15,815 bases of DNA from Methanomethylovorans sp. (GTDB lineage: Archaea; Halobacteriota; Methanosarcinia; Methanosarcinales; Methanosarcinaceae). The notes under the pieces were generated by a model, which saw nothing but the letters and a program-made list of their open reading frames with translations, was not told the origin of the DNA and made no database searches. Location of the stretch: positions 1-15,815 of the forward strand of contig JAHFZE010000179.1 in assembly GCA_020854785.1 (NCBI GenBank), in the 5' to 3' direction. This document shows, piece after piece, positions 6,474 through 14,983 of the stretch. A program made the translations under genes and the position numbers. Numbering within the stretch: position 1 is the first letter of the stretch; the number at the start of each line of letters is the position of its first letter.

Positions 6474-8729
6474 TCAGATGAACAGTGTGAAGATCAAAAA
6501 ACCAATTGTCATCATGATTATTGAATGCTTGAGCCCGGACATCACACTTCCTTCTCCCATAGCCCCAGCCATCAGTCCGGAACTAAGCCCTTGGATAAGA
6601 GCTGCGTGTTTGAACAGCTGGGTATAGGCATCCAGGTCAAAACTTCCTAGGAAGCCTCCGGTAGATCCCGAAGCAGCCATTTTCTCGCCGGCTGCGGCCA
6701 TTTCAGAAAGGAACGTGGTGGATATGACGAATATAACACCTACGAACACAAGGAAGGAAATGTAGATTATAACTATATAGATCATCATGCTCATGCTTCT
6801 TTCGCGGCGCATGGCCTGTTCAGAGGCAGCGTCCCTTGCAGCAACGATAAGCACCTCACCAATATCTCCGCTGGACTCATTTGCCTTTGTGATAAGAGAA
6901 AGGGAACGAGTGATCACCTGTGTTCGTAATCTGTTGGCGAAACGTATCAAAGAGTCGTTAATTTCAAGACCCCAGGTAATATCATTCCATATCTTCTTTG
7001 TTTCCTTGCTCAGGGCATTGGTGTCTGACCTTGCCATCAGCTGTATCGAGTCTCTCAGGGTCATACCTGTTTCATTGGTACTTGCCAGTTTTTTCAGCAT
7101 ATCAGGGAAATTGTTCTCTATCTTCTTCTTTTTCATATTCTTGATCTCATGGAATATGGCCAGAGGTATCAGGATAATGAAAAGTGAAAGAACAAGTTTA
7201 TCGTCAATGAATTCCACCAGTTGTGCTGGCGTTACAATACTGTGCATGTTCATAGCAAAAGGTATCATCAGTACAAGCAATGCAATAGGGACAGTAGCTG
7301 CTGTGGAGAAGAGGGGTTTTGCGAACATGGGTGCAAGAGGATTCTTTAATGTGTTCTTTATATTGAGTTGTTTTTTCGATGTAATGAAATCTTCATAGTA
7401 TTGCCTTTGCTTTACCTTCTCCTCGTTCTCTTCGATAAGCATACCATTTTCATCGAATTGCTGTTGAAGGTGCTGTGGTACCTGGGGTATATCGTGTCTA
7501 AGTGCTGCACGTGTAGGCAAGAGCTCTGGCTCTCCCATCTCGCTAGGGGTGATCATACTTATCATTACCACGAACATCACTGAACCCACGGGCAGTACTC
7601 CGTAGATCACAGCATATATCATGGTGGTAGTGCCAGATCCCATGACAGCCATCATTACTCCCATAATTATTATAAACAAAGGACCAGCCACAAATGCAGT
7701 TACATATGACTCCGCCAGCAATCCAAGTGTTTCCAGAAATCCCTTCTGATCTGTCTGCGATTTCTGGAGATAGTTCTCAGACTTATCCTGGAAGTACTTT
7801 GGAATGCTTCCACCACTGTCTATAACTGTGAGCAGATTGTACATGAGTTCCTGGAAACGGTCGGAAGGTGTGATTGCACATGCATTGGAGAGGGCTGTTC
7901 TCAGATCATGACCAAAATATTCCATATCCCTAACAATTGAGTCCACTTCCTGAGATACCTCGCCGTAAGTTTTCACTGATTTTGCAAGGGCTTTGAACAC
8001 ATCAATGATGTTCATGCCCCCTTTGCTCATAGCATACATGAAGGTCACAGCGTATGGCAGCTGTCGGTTGATCTTGCCTTTTCGCTCGCTTGCCTGAAAG
8101 CCCGGATACATCATGAACAAAGCATAAGTGACCCCACCTAAGGAGAAAGTCGAGAACACTATGATAAAAAGAGCAATGAACAATTCCTTGAATTCTAATA
8201 ACCAGGCAGTGGATGAAGTGAATGTTAGTTGGGTTATCTGTTCAGGAAGCCCTATTACCGATACAATAGTATAGGCCACAAGCAATCCCAGAATAGCACC
8301 TGCAATACCACATAAAAGGGAATAGAAGATAGCATTGGAGATATACATCTCATATGACATGGGGATACGAGCCTGTTTAAGCTGCATCTGCAGATTTGCA
8401 TAGCTTTCTTTCTTCTCCTTTATCTTTTCTCCAAGGATCACAAAAGGTATCTTCTTAAGCACGTTCAGATACAGAATGAACTTACCTTCGACCGCTGATA
8501 AGTGGGGATCACTTGCATCATTTTTGCCCCTTGATGAGAAATAACTAAAAAGGTTCCCTATTCGGGTTTTTGGGGCTGATGATCTTTTTTTCAGGGACCT
8601 TGTATCATTGTTGGCCACAGGCTCTTCTAAAGACTGTCCTTCCTGCAGCATGCTTTGCTCATCTGCTTGTTCAGTAAGCTGCTTTTCATTCATATTGGCC
8701 GTATCGATCTCGTTGTTCTTGCTAGTCAT
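6474..8729 (-). CDS. TadC/FlaJ-type membrane platform protein with two T2SSF domains
   Basis: From the ATG at 8729 the protein has 751 residues. It is a polytopic inner-membrane protein of the type II secretion system F superfamily, which forms the platform on which the ATPase of a pilus or secretion machine acts. The first 80 residues are hydrophilic and low in complexity. Two T2SSF domains follow, about 220-345 (LPYAVTFMYAMSKGG, then DSGGSIPKYFQ) and about 540-650 (FPDMLKKLASTNETGMTLRDS, then ESSGDIGEVL). Around them lie about eight hydrophobic segments (near 134-159, 183-205, 341-363, 369-393, 476-496, 511-528, 648-673 and 738-750). A GTG at 8750, overlapping the ATPase stop by 4 bases (GTGA), would add 7 residues; the ATG has AGGTC 5 bases upstream and is preferred. 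It is coupled to the ATPase upstream. Which machine it serves (pilus, archaellum-like or other) is not shown; archaellum genes are absent. Confidence 0.85.
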   Translation of the reverse strand: MTSKNNEIDTANMNEKQLTEQADEQSMLQEGQSLEEPVANNDTRSLKKRSSAPKTRIGNLFSYFSSRGKNDASDPHLSAVEGKFILYLNVLKKIPFVILGEKIKEKKESYANLQMQLKQARIPMSYEMYISNAIFYSLLCGIAGAILGLLVAYTIVSVIGLPEQITQLTFTSSTAWLLEFKELFIALFIIVFSTFSLGGVTYALFMMYPGFQASERKGKINRQLPYAVTFMYAMSKGGMNIIDVFKALAKSVKTYGEVSQEVDSIVRDMEYFGHDLRTALSNACAITPSDRFQELMYNLLTVIDSGGSIPKYFQDKSENYLQKSQTDQKGFLETLGLLAESYVTAFVAGPLFIIIMGVMMAVMGSGTTTMIYAVIYGVLPVGSVMFVVMISMITPSEMGEPELLPTRAALRHDIPQVPQHLQQQFDENGMLIEENEEKVKQRQYYEDFITSKKQLNIKNTLKNPLAPMFAKPLFSTAATVPIALLVLMIPFAMNMHSIVTPAQLVEFIDDKLVLSLFIILIPLAIFHEIKNMKKKKIENNFPDMLKKLASTNETGMTLRDSIQLMARSDTNALSKETKKIWNDITWGLEINDSLIRFANRLRTQVITRSLSLITKANESSGDIGEVLIVAARDAASEQAMRRERSMSMMIYIVIIYISFLVFVGVIFVISTTFLSEMAAAGEKMAASGSTGGFLGSFDLDAYTQLFKHAALIQGLSSGLMAGAMGEGSVMSGLKHSIIMMTIGFLIFTLFI

Positions 8730-8746
8730 GATCCGACCTGTGATAT

Positions 8747-11002
8747 TCACTCAAGGTTCAGTTTCTTCAGAAGCTTTTCAGGTGTAGACTGGTATGCATT
8801 GATGGTATCAGATATCTCTTTAAAATCAGTATAATTATTTTTAACCATATGTTCCAATATTCTTTTTCTATTACGCAGTTCCTGGTCTATCTTTGAACTT
8901 GTCCAGCCCCTGCGTAGCCTTATATCCATAAGGGCTTTGGATTCTCCAGTTCGTATGAACACGTCCCTTTCCGAATCCCACACAAAGATATCATTAGTTC
9001 GGATGTTTCTGGTATTAGGATCAATATCTGTTATCTCTACAAGCTTTATATTTCTCCTTACACGCTTTCCTCTCGTGTAGGTCTGAGATTGGATGCTCAT
9101 GATATCCAATGCCTGGATCATAGTACGGGGGACACTGATAGGGGGGTTCTCAAGCCTGTGGATAGCAGATGCTACTGAATCGGCATGCATCGTGGAGAAA
9201 GTTGTGTGTCCTGTTGACATTGCCTGGAAAAGTGTGAGTGCTTCCTTTCCTCTCACTTCTCCAACCAGCAGGTATTCCGGTCTTTGTCTTAAGGCAGCCT
9301 TTAGCAGATCATACATATCCACAGCTCCACGTTCGTCTGCGGTAAACGAATCCCTGGTAACGCTGGGTATCCAGTTAGGATGAGGCAGTTTAAGTTCCCT
9401 TGTATCTTCAAGTGTGATGATCTTTGCTTTCTCAGGGATGAATAGAGAAACAGCGTTAAGTGATGAGGTTTTACCCGATGCTGTGCCTCCTGCATAGATT
9501 AGACTCTTATTATTTTCAATGCACAGCCAGAGATAAGCCATGGATTCAGCTGAAAAAGTACCCCATTTTATAAGATCTACAGGGGTTATAGGAACATCAC
9601 TGAACTTACGTATGGTAAAAGTACTGCCATGTGCGGTCACACATGTACCCAGGGTCATCTGTATCCTTGACCCGTCAGGCATCGCAGCATCGATCATGGG
9701 TTCTGCCACTGATATATGTTTCCCACTTCTTTGGGCAAGCTGGATAATGAACGAGTTAAGTTCATCTTCATGGAAAACAATATTTGTTGCAATGTTCGTG
9801 TGTTTTCGGTGGTACAGGAATATAGGCAGATCGTGCCCGTTGCCTGAAACATCTTCAATGGAATCGTCGTTCATAAGAGGATCGATCTTATTGAACCATA
9901 CAAAATCCCTTTTTATGTAGTAGGAGATCTTTGCCAGCATTGCAGGTGTGACCTCGATAGCATAATCCTTTACTATAGAGGCTATCTTTGTCTCCAGTAT
10001 TTTTTCCTTATCTTCGTTCTCATTTACCTTTTCTACAAGCAATACATCTCTAAGTCTGTCCTTGATCTCGGTGAGGAATATTTTTTCAAAGTCAGTCAGT
10101 TCGGGTTCTACTACATAGTAGAGATGATTGTTACGCTCTGCATTGAAAAGGATGACCACGAAAGTATAAGGTTTATTTACCCAGTAACGTTCGACCTCCT
10201 CGTAGCCTTCAAGGCCATTAAAATGAGATATCTGTCCGTGTATCTCAGGGTCGTATTTCTCTATCTCTTGTTCTTCCTGTTCGAAAAGACTACGGATCTT
10301 CTCCATTAATGAAGGCTTCTTTTTCAGAGGATCTTCAGGTAACCTGCATTCTCTTGCAACTGTTATTTCTGTATTCTCACTTTCAATCTCTTGTGTGTCA
10401 TTTGGCACATTGTCATCAGCAGTAGCAGTTGGTGATGTTCTAATAGCTTCTTCTGACAACTTTGTTCTTTCACTTGTTCTCTTTAAGAGGAGTGGACTAG
10501 ATAAATCTATACCTTCTTGTAAAACTGTGTGATCTTCAATCGAAATCTTTTGTTCAGGCGTTACAAGAGCAATTCCATTTTCAGTGCTTGGAATATCAGA
10601 TATCTTTTCCTCATCTGTATCTTTTCCGTCTAGTTCATGTTCTCCAATATTCCGAGGTATTCCAAATTTAGGGGAACGGGGTACCAGTATTTCAATATCC
10701 TTTAATAACGAGCCGGCGCTCTCTTCAGTTTTAAATATATTTGCTAGGGCATCATTTTGTTCGACTTTGTCCTCAATAGTGCTTTCTTCGGTAGTTTTAG
10801 ATGCAGCTCCTTTTGTTGATTGCAGGATGCCATCTATTTGTGGCTCAAGATTTTGAGTTTTAATTTTCGGACGATAAATGGAAATCTCAGGAACATCAGT
10901 TTCTGTACTTTCCTCCAGAACCACTCCATCTTCCTTGTTTTCAGATATGTTTTCCAGGTTTTCTTTATTGTCCTCTTCTATCACACTGGAATTTTCGGCC
11001 AT
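8747..11002 (-). CDS. FlaI/TadA/VirB11-family secretion or pilus ATPase with long N-terminal extension
   Basis: From the ATG at 11002 the protein has 751 residues. The C-terminal half is a hexameric type II/IV secretion ATPase: Walker A GGTASGKT at 505-512, Asp box ITLEDTREL at 529-537, Walker B-like LLVGEVRG at 578-585 and His box TGHTTFSTMHADS at 597-609. Residues about 250-480 contain the N-terminal domain typical of archaeal GspE/TadA proteins. The first 225 or so residues are unusual: acidic, rich in Glu, Ser, Thr and Ile, of low complexity and without recognisable domains, so probably disordered. The usual archaeal family length is about 500-550. A GTG at 11020 would add 6 residues; GGTGG lies 4 bases before the ATG and decides the start. 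The stop overlaps the start region of the T2SSF gene, so both are made together. No prepilin or prepilin peptidase is nearby. Confidence 0.9.
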   Translation of the reverse strand: MAENSSVIEEDNKENLENISENKEDGVVLEESTETDVPEISIYRPKIKTQNLEPQIDGILQSTKGAASKTTEESTIEDKVEQNDALANIFKTEESAGSLLKDIEILVPRSPKFGIPRNIGEHELDGKDTDEEKISDIPSTENGIALVTPEQKISIEDHTVLQEGIDLSSPLLLKRTSERTKLSEEAIRTSPTATADDNVPNDTQEIESENTEITVARECRLPEDPLKKKPSLMEKIRSLFEQEEQEIEKYDPEIHGQISHFNGLEGYEEVERYWVNKPYTFVVILFNAERNNHLYYVVEPELTDFEKIFLTEIKDRLRDVLLVEKVNENEDKEKILETKIASIVKDYAIEVTPAMLAKISYYIKRDFVWFNKIDPLMNDDSIEDVSGNGHDLPIFLYHRKHTNIATNIVFHEDELNSFIIQLAQRSGKHISVAEPMIDAAMPDGSRIQMTLGTCVTAHGSTFTIRKFSDVPITPVDLIKWGTFSAESMAYLWLCIENNKSLIYAGGTASGKTSSLNAVSLFIPEKAKIITLEDTRELKLPHPNWIPSVTRDSFTADERGAVDMYDLLKAALRQRPEYLLVGEVRGKEALTLFQAMSTGHTTFSTMHADSVASAIHRLENPPISVPRTMIQALDIMSIQSQTYTRGKRVRRNIKLVEITDIDPNTRNIRTNDIFVWDSERDVFIRTGESKALMDIRLRRGWTSSKIDQELRNRKRILEHMVKNNYTDFKEISDTINAYQSTPEKLLKKLNLE

Positions 11003-11325
11003 TTTTCCACCAATTGTCACTAATATTATATTAAAAAATCTATTATATTGGTTTTATAGTGTTTTCTCTTTATATATAGTTATTGTTGCATAATTGAGCA
11101 AATTCTGAAAGTTCCGCAGTCAAAGTAGTAAACAGCCACTCTTACGATCTACTATAATTTAGATTGTATCTATAGCGCAATTGTACTCGTTATAGGTTAA
11201 GCGCAGGATATTGATCTGAAAAATAAGTAGCAGCTTCAAAATCTATGTAGAAACATATATATAAGATATGATTATTCTTTTAATTGTTTATTTCAATCCT
11301 CTTTAAAAGTAATTCTGTTGTTATC
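11003..11325. promoter_or_regulatory. Divergent regulatory region between the ATPase operon and the histidine kinase
   Basis: These 320 AT-rich bases hold no convincing gene. For the ATPase operon (minus strand), CTATAAAACC at 11050-11059 would give a leader of roughly 27 bases with the GGTGG ribosome binding site, and CTATATATAAAG at 11068-11079 is an alternative. The latter reads TTTATATA at 11069-11076 on the plus strand, a consensus archaeal TATA box. For the kinase, CATATATATAAG at 11254-11265 predicts a start near 11284. A weak inverted repeat, ATAGCG with CGTTAT, lies near 11170-11195. All are pattern matches. Confidence 0.45.
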
Positions 11326-13302
11326 ATGATCGTGGAAAACAAATTTTCTGATCCCCAATGTGCAAAATCCACTCATTTATCTTTAAATGTAGATATGTTG
11401 CGCAGATTACTTCAAGACCTTGAAAATGGTAAATCTTCAATGGCATCTTTCTGTTTTGAAGCAATGGGTGCCATGGTAGTTGTACTGGACAGGGATATGT
11501 GTATTAAGCACACAAGTAATAGAGCTTCTCAAATGTTGGTTTGCCCGGGAACAGAGATCAAAGGTATGGATTGGTTTGAATTTTTTGTTCCCGAATATGT
11601 ACGCGACGCTGTAAGAGAGAAATGTAATTCCTTTTTCTCAGGCATCTTTTCTTTTCCAATGGAAATAGAATGTGCTCTGATCACTAATACTGGTGAATAT
11701 CCATATTGTTGGAAGGTATATCCTCTGAAAACAACAGAGGAGTGCACAGAATGCCTATTGATGATCCTTGAAGATGGCTCGAGCTCGAGATGTCTGGACG
11801 AGCAAGTTCACAGAATGGAAAAAAAGTACACTTCCTTCATGCACAATTTCAAAGGGATACTGTTTCAGGCAGATCCCGGTTACAATGTACATTTCATTGC
11901 AGGTGCTATACAGAATATAACAGGTTATGAAAAAGGGGATTTTCTTTCCGGAAGGATCAAATGGACACAGTTATTGCATCCTGATGATCTCTCTTCTTTT
12001 AAGAGCCATGCTGAAAAAGCTATTAGCATCCCCGGTTATTCCGGTGAGCACAGCTATCGAATAGTTCGCATAGACGATCGAGTAAAATGGGTCAATATCC
12101 ATCTCCATTATGCATGCTGCGATGTTGGCGATCAGGGGTGTCTGCAGGCAATAGTTTATGATATCTCTAATCTTAAGCAGGCTGAAGAACTTGTAATAAA
12201 AGAAAGGAACAAAGCTCATCAATACATCGATGCTGCAGGATCTCTTATTGGTGTGGTCGATAATGATATGGAGATAGTGCTGGTCAACAAGAAGGCATGT
12301 GAAGTTCTTGGCTATGCAGAGAACGAGGTTCTTGGCAGGAACTGGTTCGATGCCTTTCTTCCAGACAGGGTGCGTGATATAACCAAAGAGAACTTCAAGA
12401 AGGTCATTGCAGGTGAAATGATACCCCCTTCCTTCATGGAGAACTATGTGCAAACTCGAAGCGGTGAAGAAAGACTAATTCTCTGGCATGATGTTGTGCT
12501 AAGGGACGATAGTGGTCGTATCATGGGCACTATAAGTTCCGGCGAAGATATCACTGAGCGTAAGAAAAAGGAAGTAGAGCTTGCGAAAGCATATGAAGAG
12601 TTAAAATCCATGGATAAGATGAAGGATGAATTCCTTTCAAACCTCAGCCATGAGCTTAAGACCCCGCTCATCAGTATCAAGGGTTATAGTGAGCTTCTTG
12701 ATGAAGGTGTTTTAGGCTCCTTGAACGATAAGCAGAAAAAAGCTACCGGTGCTATCGTGCGTAATTCAATAAGGCTTAAAAGGTTGATAGATTCTCTTCT
12801 TTTCTTGAACATTGTAAATGCTGGTAAGGCAAAATACAAGTTCGATCCAGTATGCCTGAAAGATCTTGTTGACCAGGCATTGTATTCATTGGATTCGCAG
12901 ATAAAACAATCACGTATCAATGTAGAGTGCAATGTTTCTTCATCTGAGCCGATGGTCAGGGCTGATCAGGACTATTTGCCACAGGTACTGTTACATATAA
13001 TTGAGAACGCTATCAAGTTCACAGCCGCTGGTGGAAGTGTTTTCATAGGTGTTAAAAGGGAGAGGAATTGCCTGCACATGCAAGTCAAAGACACTGGTAT
13101 TGGCATATCACAGGCACAGTTAGGTGAGATCTTCAAGAAATTCTATCAGATAGATGGTTCGATGACCAGAAGGTATGGAGGCACAGGTTTAGGTCTTTAC
13201 ATTTGCAAGACCATTATTGATGCCCATGGTGGCCAGATATGGATCGAAAGCCAGGAGCATGTTGGTACAACTGTCCACATTACTTTTCCATTATATCAAT
13301 AA
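11326..13302 (+). CDS. Cytosolic sensor histidine kinase with three PAS domains
   Basis: From the ATG at 11326 the protein has 658 residues and no membrane segment. Residues about 40-150 form a PAS-like domain with nine cysteines (43, 59, 73, 100, 116, 128, 140, 143, 156). Residues about 165-290 are a second PAS (WTQLLHPDD then VYDISNLKQAEE), with Cys264, 265 and 272. Residues about 298-415 are a third PAS (NEVLGRNWFDAFLP then SSGEDITERKKKE). A HisKA domain follows, with phospho-acceptor His442 in SHELKTPL. The catalytic ATPase domain has the N box around Asn561, DTGIGI at 589-594 and GGTGLGL at 618-624. It should autophosphorylate in response to an internal redox or ligand signal. No response regulator lies nearby. 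A TTG at 11284 would add 14 residues; neither start has a clear ribosome binding site. A TATA-like site at 11254-11265 would fit a near-leaderless TTG transcript or a leader of about 40 bases for the ATG. Confidence 0.9.
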   Translation: MIVENKFSDPQCAKSTHLSLNVDMLRRLLQDLENGKSSMASFCFEAMGAMVVVLDRDMCIKHTSNRASQMLVCPGTEIKGMDWFEFFVPEYVRDAVREKCNSFFSGIFSFPMEIECALITNTGEYPYCWKVYPLKTTEECTECLLMILEDGSSSRCLDEQVHRMEKKYTSFMHNFKGILFQADPGYNVHFIAGAIQNITGYEKGDFLSGRIKWTQLLHPDDLSSFKSHAEKAISIPGYSGEHSYRIVRIDDRVKWVNIHLHYACCDVGDQGCLQAIVYDISNLKQAEELVIKERNKAHQYIDAAGSLIGVVDNDMEIVLVNKKACEVLGYAENEVLGRNWFDAFLPDRVRDITKENFKKVIAGEMIPPSFMENYVQTRSGEERLILWHDVVLRDDSGRIMGTISSGEDITERKKKEVELAKAYEELKSMDKMKDEFLSNLSHELKTPLISIKGYSELLDEGVLGSLNDKQKKATGAIVRNSIRLKRLIDSLLFLNIVNAGKAKYKFDPVCLKDLVDQALYSLDSQIKQSRINVECNVSSSEPMVRADQDYLPQVLLHIIENAIKFTAAGGSVFIGVKRERNCLHMQVKDTGIGISQAQLGEIFKKFYQIDGSMTRRYGGTGLGLYICKTIIDAHGGQIWIESQEHVGTTVHITFPLYQ

Positions 13303-13972
13303 AAATAGTTTTAGCATTAGACTGCATGATCAGTAGATATGTCTAAGTAATTATCGTCTACACCACTATAGAGTTTGGCTACATCTTAAAAAATGACTGT
13401 AATGCTGTTCTTGAAGTAGTTATCTGCATAAATTCTTGCAATCAACTTTTTAGATTTTAGTGTTTTGTCTATTTCAATTCAAATTAGGACTTTAATGTAT
13501 TGACATCAATTACATTTTCATAGTTATATATTTGTGAACATATTTATAAATAATAATATAATAATTGTGCCATATAATATATGTAAATGTACAACAAGTC
13601 ACTTTCACATCAACACGGGAGTTGCTTCTCAATATGGTTTTATAAATATCTATTTATTTCACGCTGTTTATTTTCTCTTCAAAACGCATAAAAAACCATC
13701 GTATAGGAGAACAATTTAAAAATCTGTATGGACATCGCTTATAAATTCTTATTACTTTTAAAACAGGGTCTTCCTACATTTATCCGTCTATTGATAATGT
13801 TTTATCTGAAATTGACCTTTTGAGCCTACATTGTCTATTGTATGCTTTTATCCACATAATTTTTATTTTGAACAAGAAATCAATAATCGGTTCATATTTT
13901 TTAGTCTAAATTATAATTTTATGTTCATAATACTTACAATCATGTCCACCCCCTGTCTAGTTCGTGGTTTCC
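13303..13972. other. Long AT-rich intergenic stretch without a convincing gene
   Basis: About 670 bases separate the kinase from the prenyltransferase gene. The DNA is strongly AT-rich. The only open frame of note (13534-13719, 61 codons from a GTG) has no ribosome binding site, and its composition follows the local AT bias. I see no tRNA, no direct-repeat array and no transposase remnant. T-rich runs after the kinase stop could end transcription. TATA-like sequence (AAATTATAATTTTA, about 13909-13922) could serve the prenyltransferase gene. A noncoding RNA cannot be excluded by eye. Confidence 0.5.
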
Positions 13973-14887
13973 ATGTTCAAATATGTTCCAAATAACAACA
14001 ATCTTAGGACCGATCTACAAAAAATGCTTACATGTTTCTGGAAAGAGTTCATATTTGGGGGGCATCTTTTTGCTTTGGGTGCTGCCTGCGTGGTAGCAAT
14101 GTGTTCTCTTGTTTTTGGATTACCGATAGGAATGGACCTTCTCGTTGTTACCTATCTGATATTCTATCCTATCTATCTTTACGATTATACTAAAGGTGCG
14201 TCTGATGACCTGTTGACCAACTCTTTAAGAGCTACGTATCTATCAGGCAACAAAAAGACATATATTGTTGTTGCAGGATCCTTTGTTGTCCTGACGATAC
14301 TTTTTATGCACTACAGCAACTGTATAACAATGCTTCTGGGATTCATTGTCCTGGTTCTTGGACTTCTTTACAGTTCATATTTCAAGCAACTCACAAAAAA
14401 GATCATTGCATTTAAGAATTTCTTTGTGTCAACGGTGTGGGCCTTGCTTGTACTGTTCTTCTTCTTCTACTATTCCATTCCCATCACCACTGCAGCATTG
14501 ATCATGGCAGGATTTGTATTTACCAGAATGGTTGCCATTCAGATATTATTTGATGTGAGGGATATAGAAGGTGACAGAAAGAACGGTCTTCTCACGATCC
14601 CAGTTGTAATGGGAGATCACATGGAATTCAGGTTACTGAAATGTCTTAACATTGCTTCTATTGCACTTTTGGTCATTTCGGTTTACTTTAGCCTGCTTCC
14701 CTTTGTCTCTCTGAGCTTTGTGCCTGTTATGTTCTACGCGTTCAATTACATTAAAAAAGTAAGGATCTCTATGAACAATTATGCATGTTATCTGCTGGCA
14801 GCAGTAGAACCTATTGTCTGGTTCAGCGCGGTATTTTTTGGCAGCAACCTTGGTAAGTTCACACTTCTTGTATCAATTATGCTGTAA
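13973..14887 (+). CDS. UbiA-family prenyltransferase, divergent
   Basis: From the ATG at 13973 the protein has 304 residues and about eight or nine hydrophobic helices. The second Asp-rich motif of UbiA enzymes is clear: DVRDIEGDRKNG with Asp194, 197 and 201, followed by TIPVVMG, plus the YxxxK-like YSSYFKQLTKK before it. The first motif, normally NDxxDxxxD, reads YDYTKGASDD: Asp71 and Asp79 align but the middle Asp is Gly75. UbiA proteins move a prenyl chain from a diphosphate to an acceptor inside the membrane. Candidate roles in a methanogen are archaeal lipid synthesis or methanophenazine synthesis; the sequence does not choose, and the altered motif speaks against a standard geranylgeranylglyceryl phosphate transferase. 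A GTG at 13964 would add 3 residues; neither start has a clear ribosome binding site. pheT follows after 96 bases on the same strand. Confidence 0.8.
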   Translation: MFKYVPNNNNLRTDLQKMLTCFWKEFIFGGHLFALGAACVVAMCSLVFGLPIGMDLLVVTYLIFYPIYLYDYTKGASDDLLTNSLRATYLSGNKKTYIVVAGSFVVLTILFMHYSNCITMLLGFIVLVLGLLYSSYFKQLTKKIIAFKNFFVSTVWALLVLFFFFYYSIPITTAALIMAGFVFTRMVAIQILFDVRDIEGDRKNGLLTIPVVMGDHMEFRLLKCLNIASIALLVISVYFSLLPFVSLSFVPVMFYAFNYIKKVRISMNNYACYLLAAVEPIVWFSAVFFGSNLGKFTLLVSIML

Positions 14888-14911
14888 TATATACTCGGCC
14901 ATTTCCTGAAC

Positions 14912-14980
14912 AAAAATATTAAATCCCAGATGGTTCATGTTCAGGTAGCGTTCAGTCCTTCAATAAATAAGAGGCTATAT
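14912..14980 (+). promoter_or_regulatory. Possible pheT promoter and ribosome binding site
   Basis: AAAAATATTAAA at 14912-14923 resembles an archaeal TATA box, which would start transcription near 14945 and leave a leader of about 40 bases. GAGG at 14971-14974, 9 bases before the ATG, is the likely ribosome binding site. Confidence 0.35.
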
Positions 14981-14983
14981 TCC

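Noticed and set aside
6787..7398. A 203-codon plus-strand open frame over the T2SSF protein gene
   Set aside because: It is long and hydrophobic, but antisense to a transmembrane coding region, which often leaves such frames; no family match and no ribosome binding site.
9540..9920. A 126-codon plus-strand open frame over the ATPase gene
   Set aside because: It is antisense to the conserved ATPase core and shows no recognisable motif.
11170..11195. Weak inverted repeat ATAGCG ... CGTTAT as an operator
   Set aside because: The arms match imperfectly over six bases in AT-rich DNA, which is expected by chance; not listed as its own feature.
11971..12453. A 160-codon minus-strand open frame over the histidine kinase gene
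   Set aside because: The plus-strand frame encodes consecutive PAS domains here; this is a shadow.
13534..13719. Possible small 61-residue gene in the AT-rich gap
   Set aside because: GTG start without a ribosome binding site, composition dictated by AT bias, no motif.
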